From Lineus longissimus (Eukaryota > Nemertea > Pilidiophora > Heteronemertea > Lineidae), in NCBI RefSeq assembly GCF_910592395.1, contig NC_088319.1, positions 4,528,001 through 4,592,000 of the forward strand: DNA of 64,000 nt. The letters are read 5' to 3'. The notes beneath the pieces were generated by a model. The model was not told where the DNA came from. It ran no database searches and was given only the letters and a program-made list of their open reading frames with translations. Positions within the stretch are counted from its first letter, which is position 1; the number at the start of each line of letters is the position of its first letter. The translations under genes and the position numbers were made by a program. Of this stretch, positions 63,511 to 64,000 are shown piece after piece.

Positions 63511-64000
63511 TGGTCCATAGAGGCCATGACCGTCAATAAAAGAAGATGCAAGCTGAAACCTCCGAATAACGCTTTCTTTCACTTTCAATTTCAAACTATT
63601 GCGTTGTATTGCAATAACAGTTTAGTGTTCGAACTGACTCTATCCAGACTCTCATTTGAAAGATGATCTTTCAAATACGGCGACCGTCATTCAAATGAGA
63701 GTCATCGACTTGCTCATAGTGTTTTCATATCGTTCTGACCAAGGGCACTTAGTTGAACTCCGGAATGTGACCACATCACATTTATTAAAAGATAGTGGTG
63801 TTGCACAAAACTAAATTACTAAACATCCTTTGCCAACATCCAATGCCCCTTTAGGGTGACAACTAAACCCGGTCAACTAGCTGCCCAAGGCTGTGGAACA
63901 TTACTATAATCTTGGTGATCACACTATTACAATTCAGTGATAAGAGAATAGCCAAGTAAATATGGCCAGATCTAAAAGAATCCGAAATACACTTTACTGC
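63511..64000. repeat. Flank module, second copy, reaching the window edge
   Basis: Repeats 56583-57060, including the DIRS-recombinase N-terminal codons and the CTCTCATTTGAA palindrome. Its last bases match the start of copy B and of copy A, so a third module copy probably follows. Confidence 0.9.

Overview
The window looks like the nuclear genome of a metazoan, most likely a marine invertebrate. Evidence for this is an intron-bearing receptor-like kinase gene with GT/AG exon borders in matching phases, small secreted PAN/apple-like exons, and relics of several animal transposon classes (LINE, DIRS, DDE integrase-type, short palindromic elements). There is no bacterial operon organisation. 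I cannot name the species. Most of the sequence is accessory: duplicated blocks, palindromic elements and transposon debris.

Left part (1-35.7 kb). The first 5.4 kb is one copy of a roughly 6.9-kb duplicated module whose other copy lies at 57.06-64 kb. Each copy carries an uncharacterised 333-aa gene and a secreted PAN-like exon, both on the minus strand. Copy A is interrupted by 4.3 kb holding an L1/Tx1-like LINE. There follow a large fold-back (12.06-14.05 kb), tRNA-SINE-like sequence, a third divergent member of the 333-aa family (15.3 kb), inverted minisatellite arrays around a Harbinger-like element (17.3-19.3 kb), a CR1/Jockey-like LINE relic (19.7-22 kb), a multi-exon Ig/kinase gene (22.9-26.0 kb), a broken DDE integrase-type transposase (27.8-29.0 kb), another PAN exon (30.2 kb) and a clean MITE with 9-bp target duplication (34.4-35.4 kb).

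Centre (35716-54006). This is a complete-ended 18.3-kb Polinton/Maverick, an integrated virus-like DNA transposon. It has 199-bp terminal inverted repeats and a 6-bp near-perfect target duplication. It encodes a capsid set (double-jelly-roll-like major capsid protein, two penton-like minor capsid paralogues), an A32/FtsK-type packaging ATPase, a chromodomain integrase, a protein-primed DNA polymerase B and an HNH nuclease. Several Polinton-associated proteins of unknown function complete the set. Replication (PolB), integration (INT) and virion assembly (MCP, mCP, ATPase) functions are represented; I see no Ulp1-type protease. Four genes carry one in-frame stop each and one has a frame break at a slippery A_AAA_AAG, so this copy is decayed or uses recoding.

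The most striking feature is a family of about 21 short (about 30-bp) double-hairpin repeats confined to the Polinton. Copies occur in both orientations, in intergenic junctions and inside seven genes without breaking their frames, and some stems show compensatory base changes. The second unusual pattern is a TAAATG start context at most Polinton genes, including two divergent genes whose start codons are only 4 bp apart.

Right part (54-64 kb). A second, frameshifted Polinton ATPase relic, a DIRS-type tyrosine-recombinase pseudogene, and copy B of the duplicated module.
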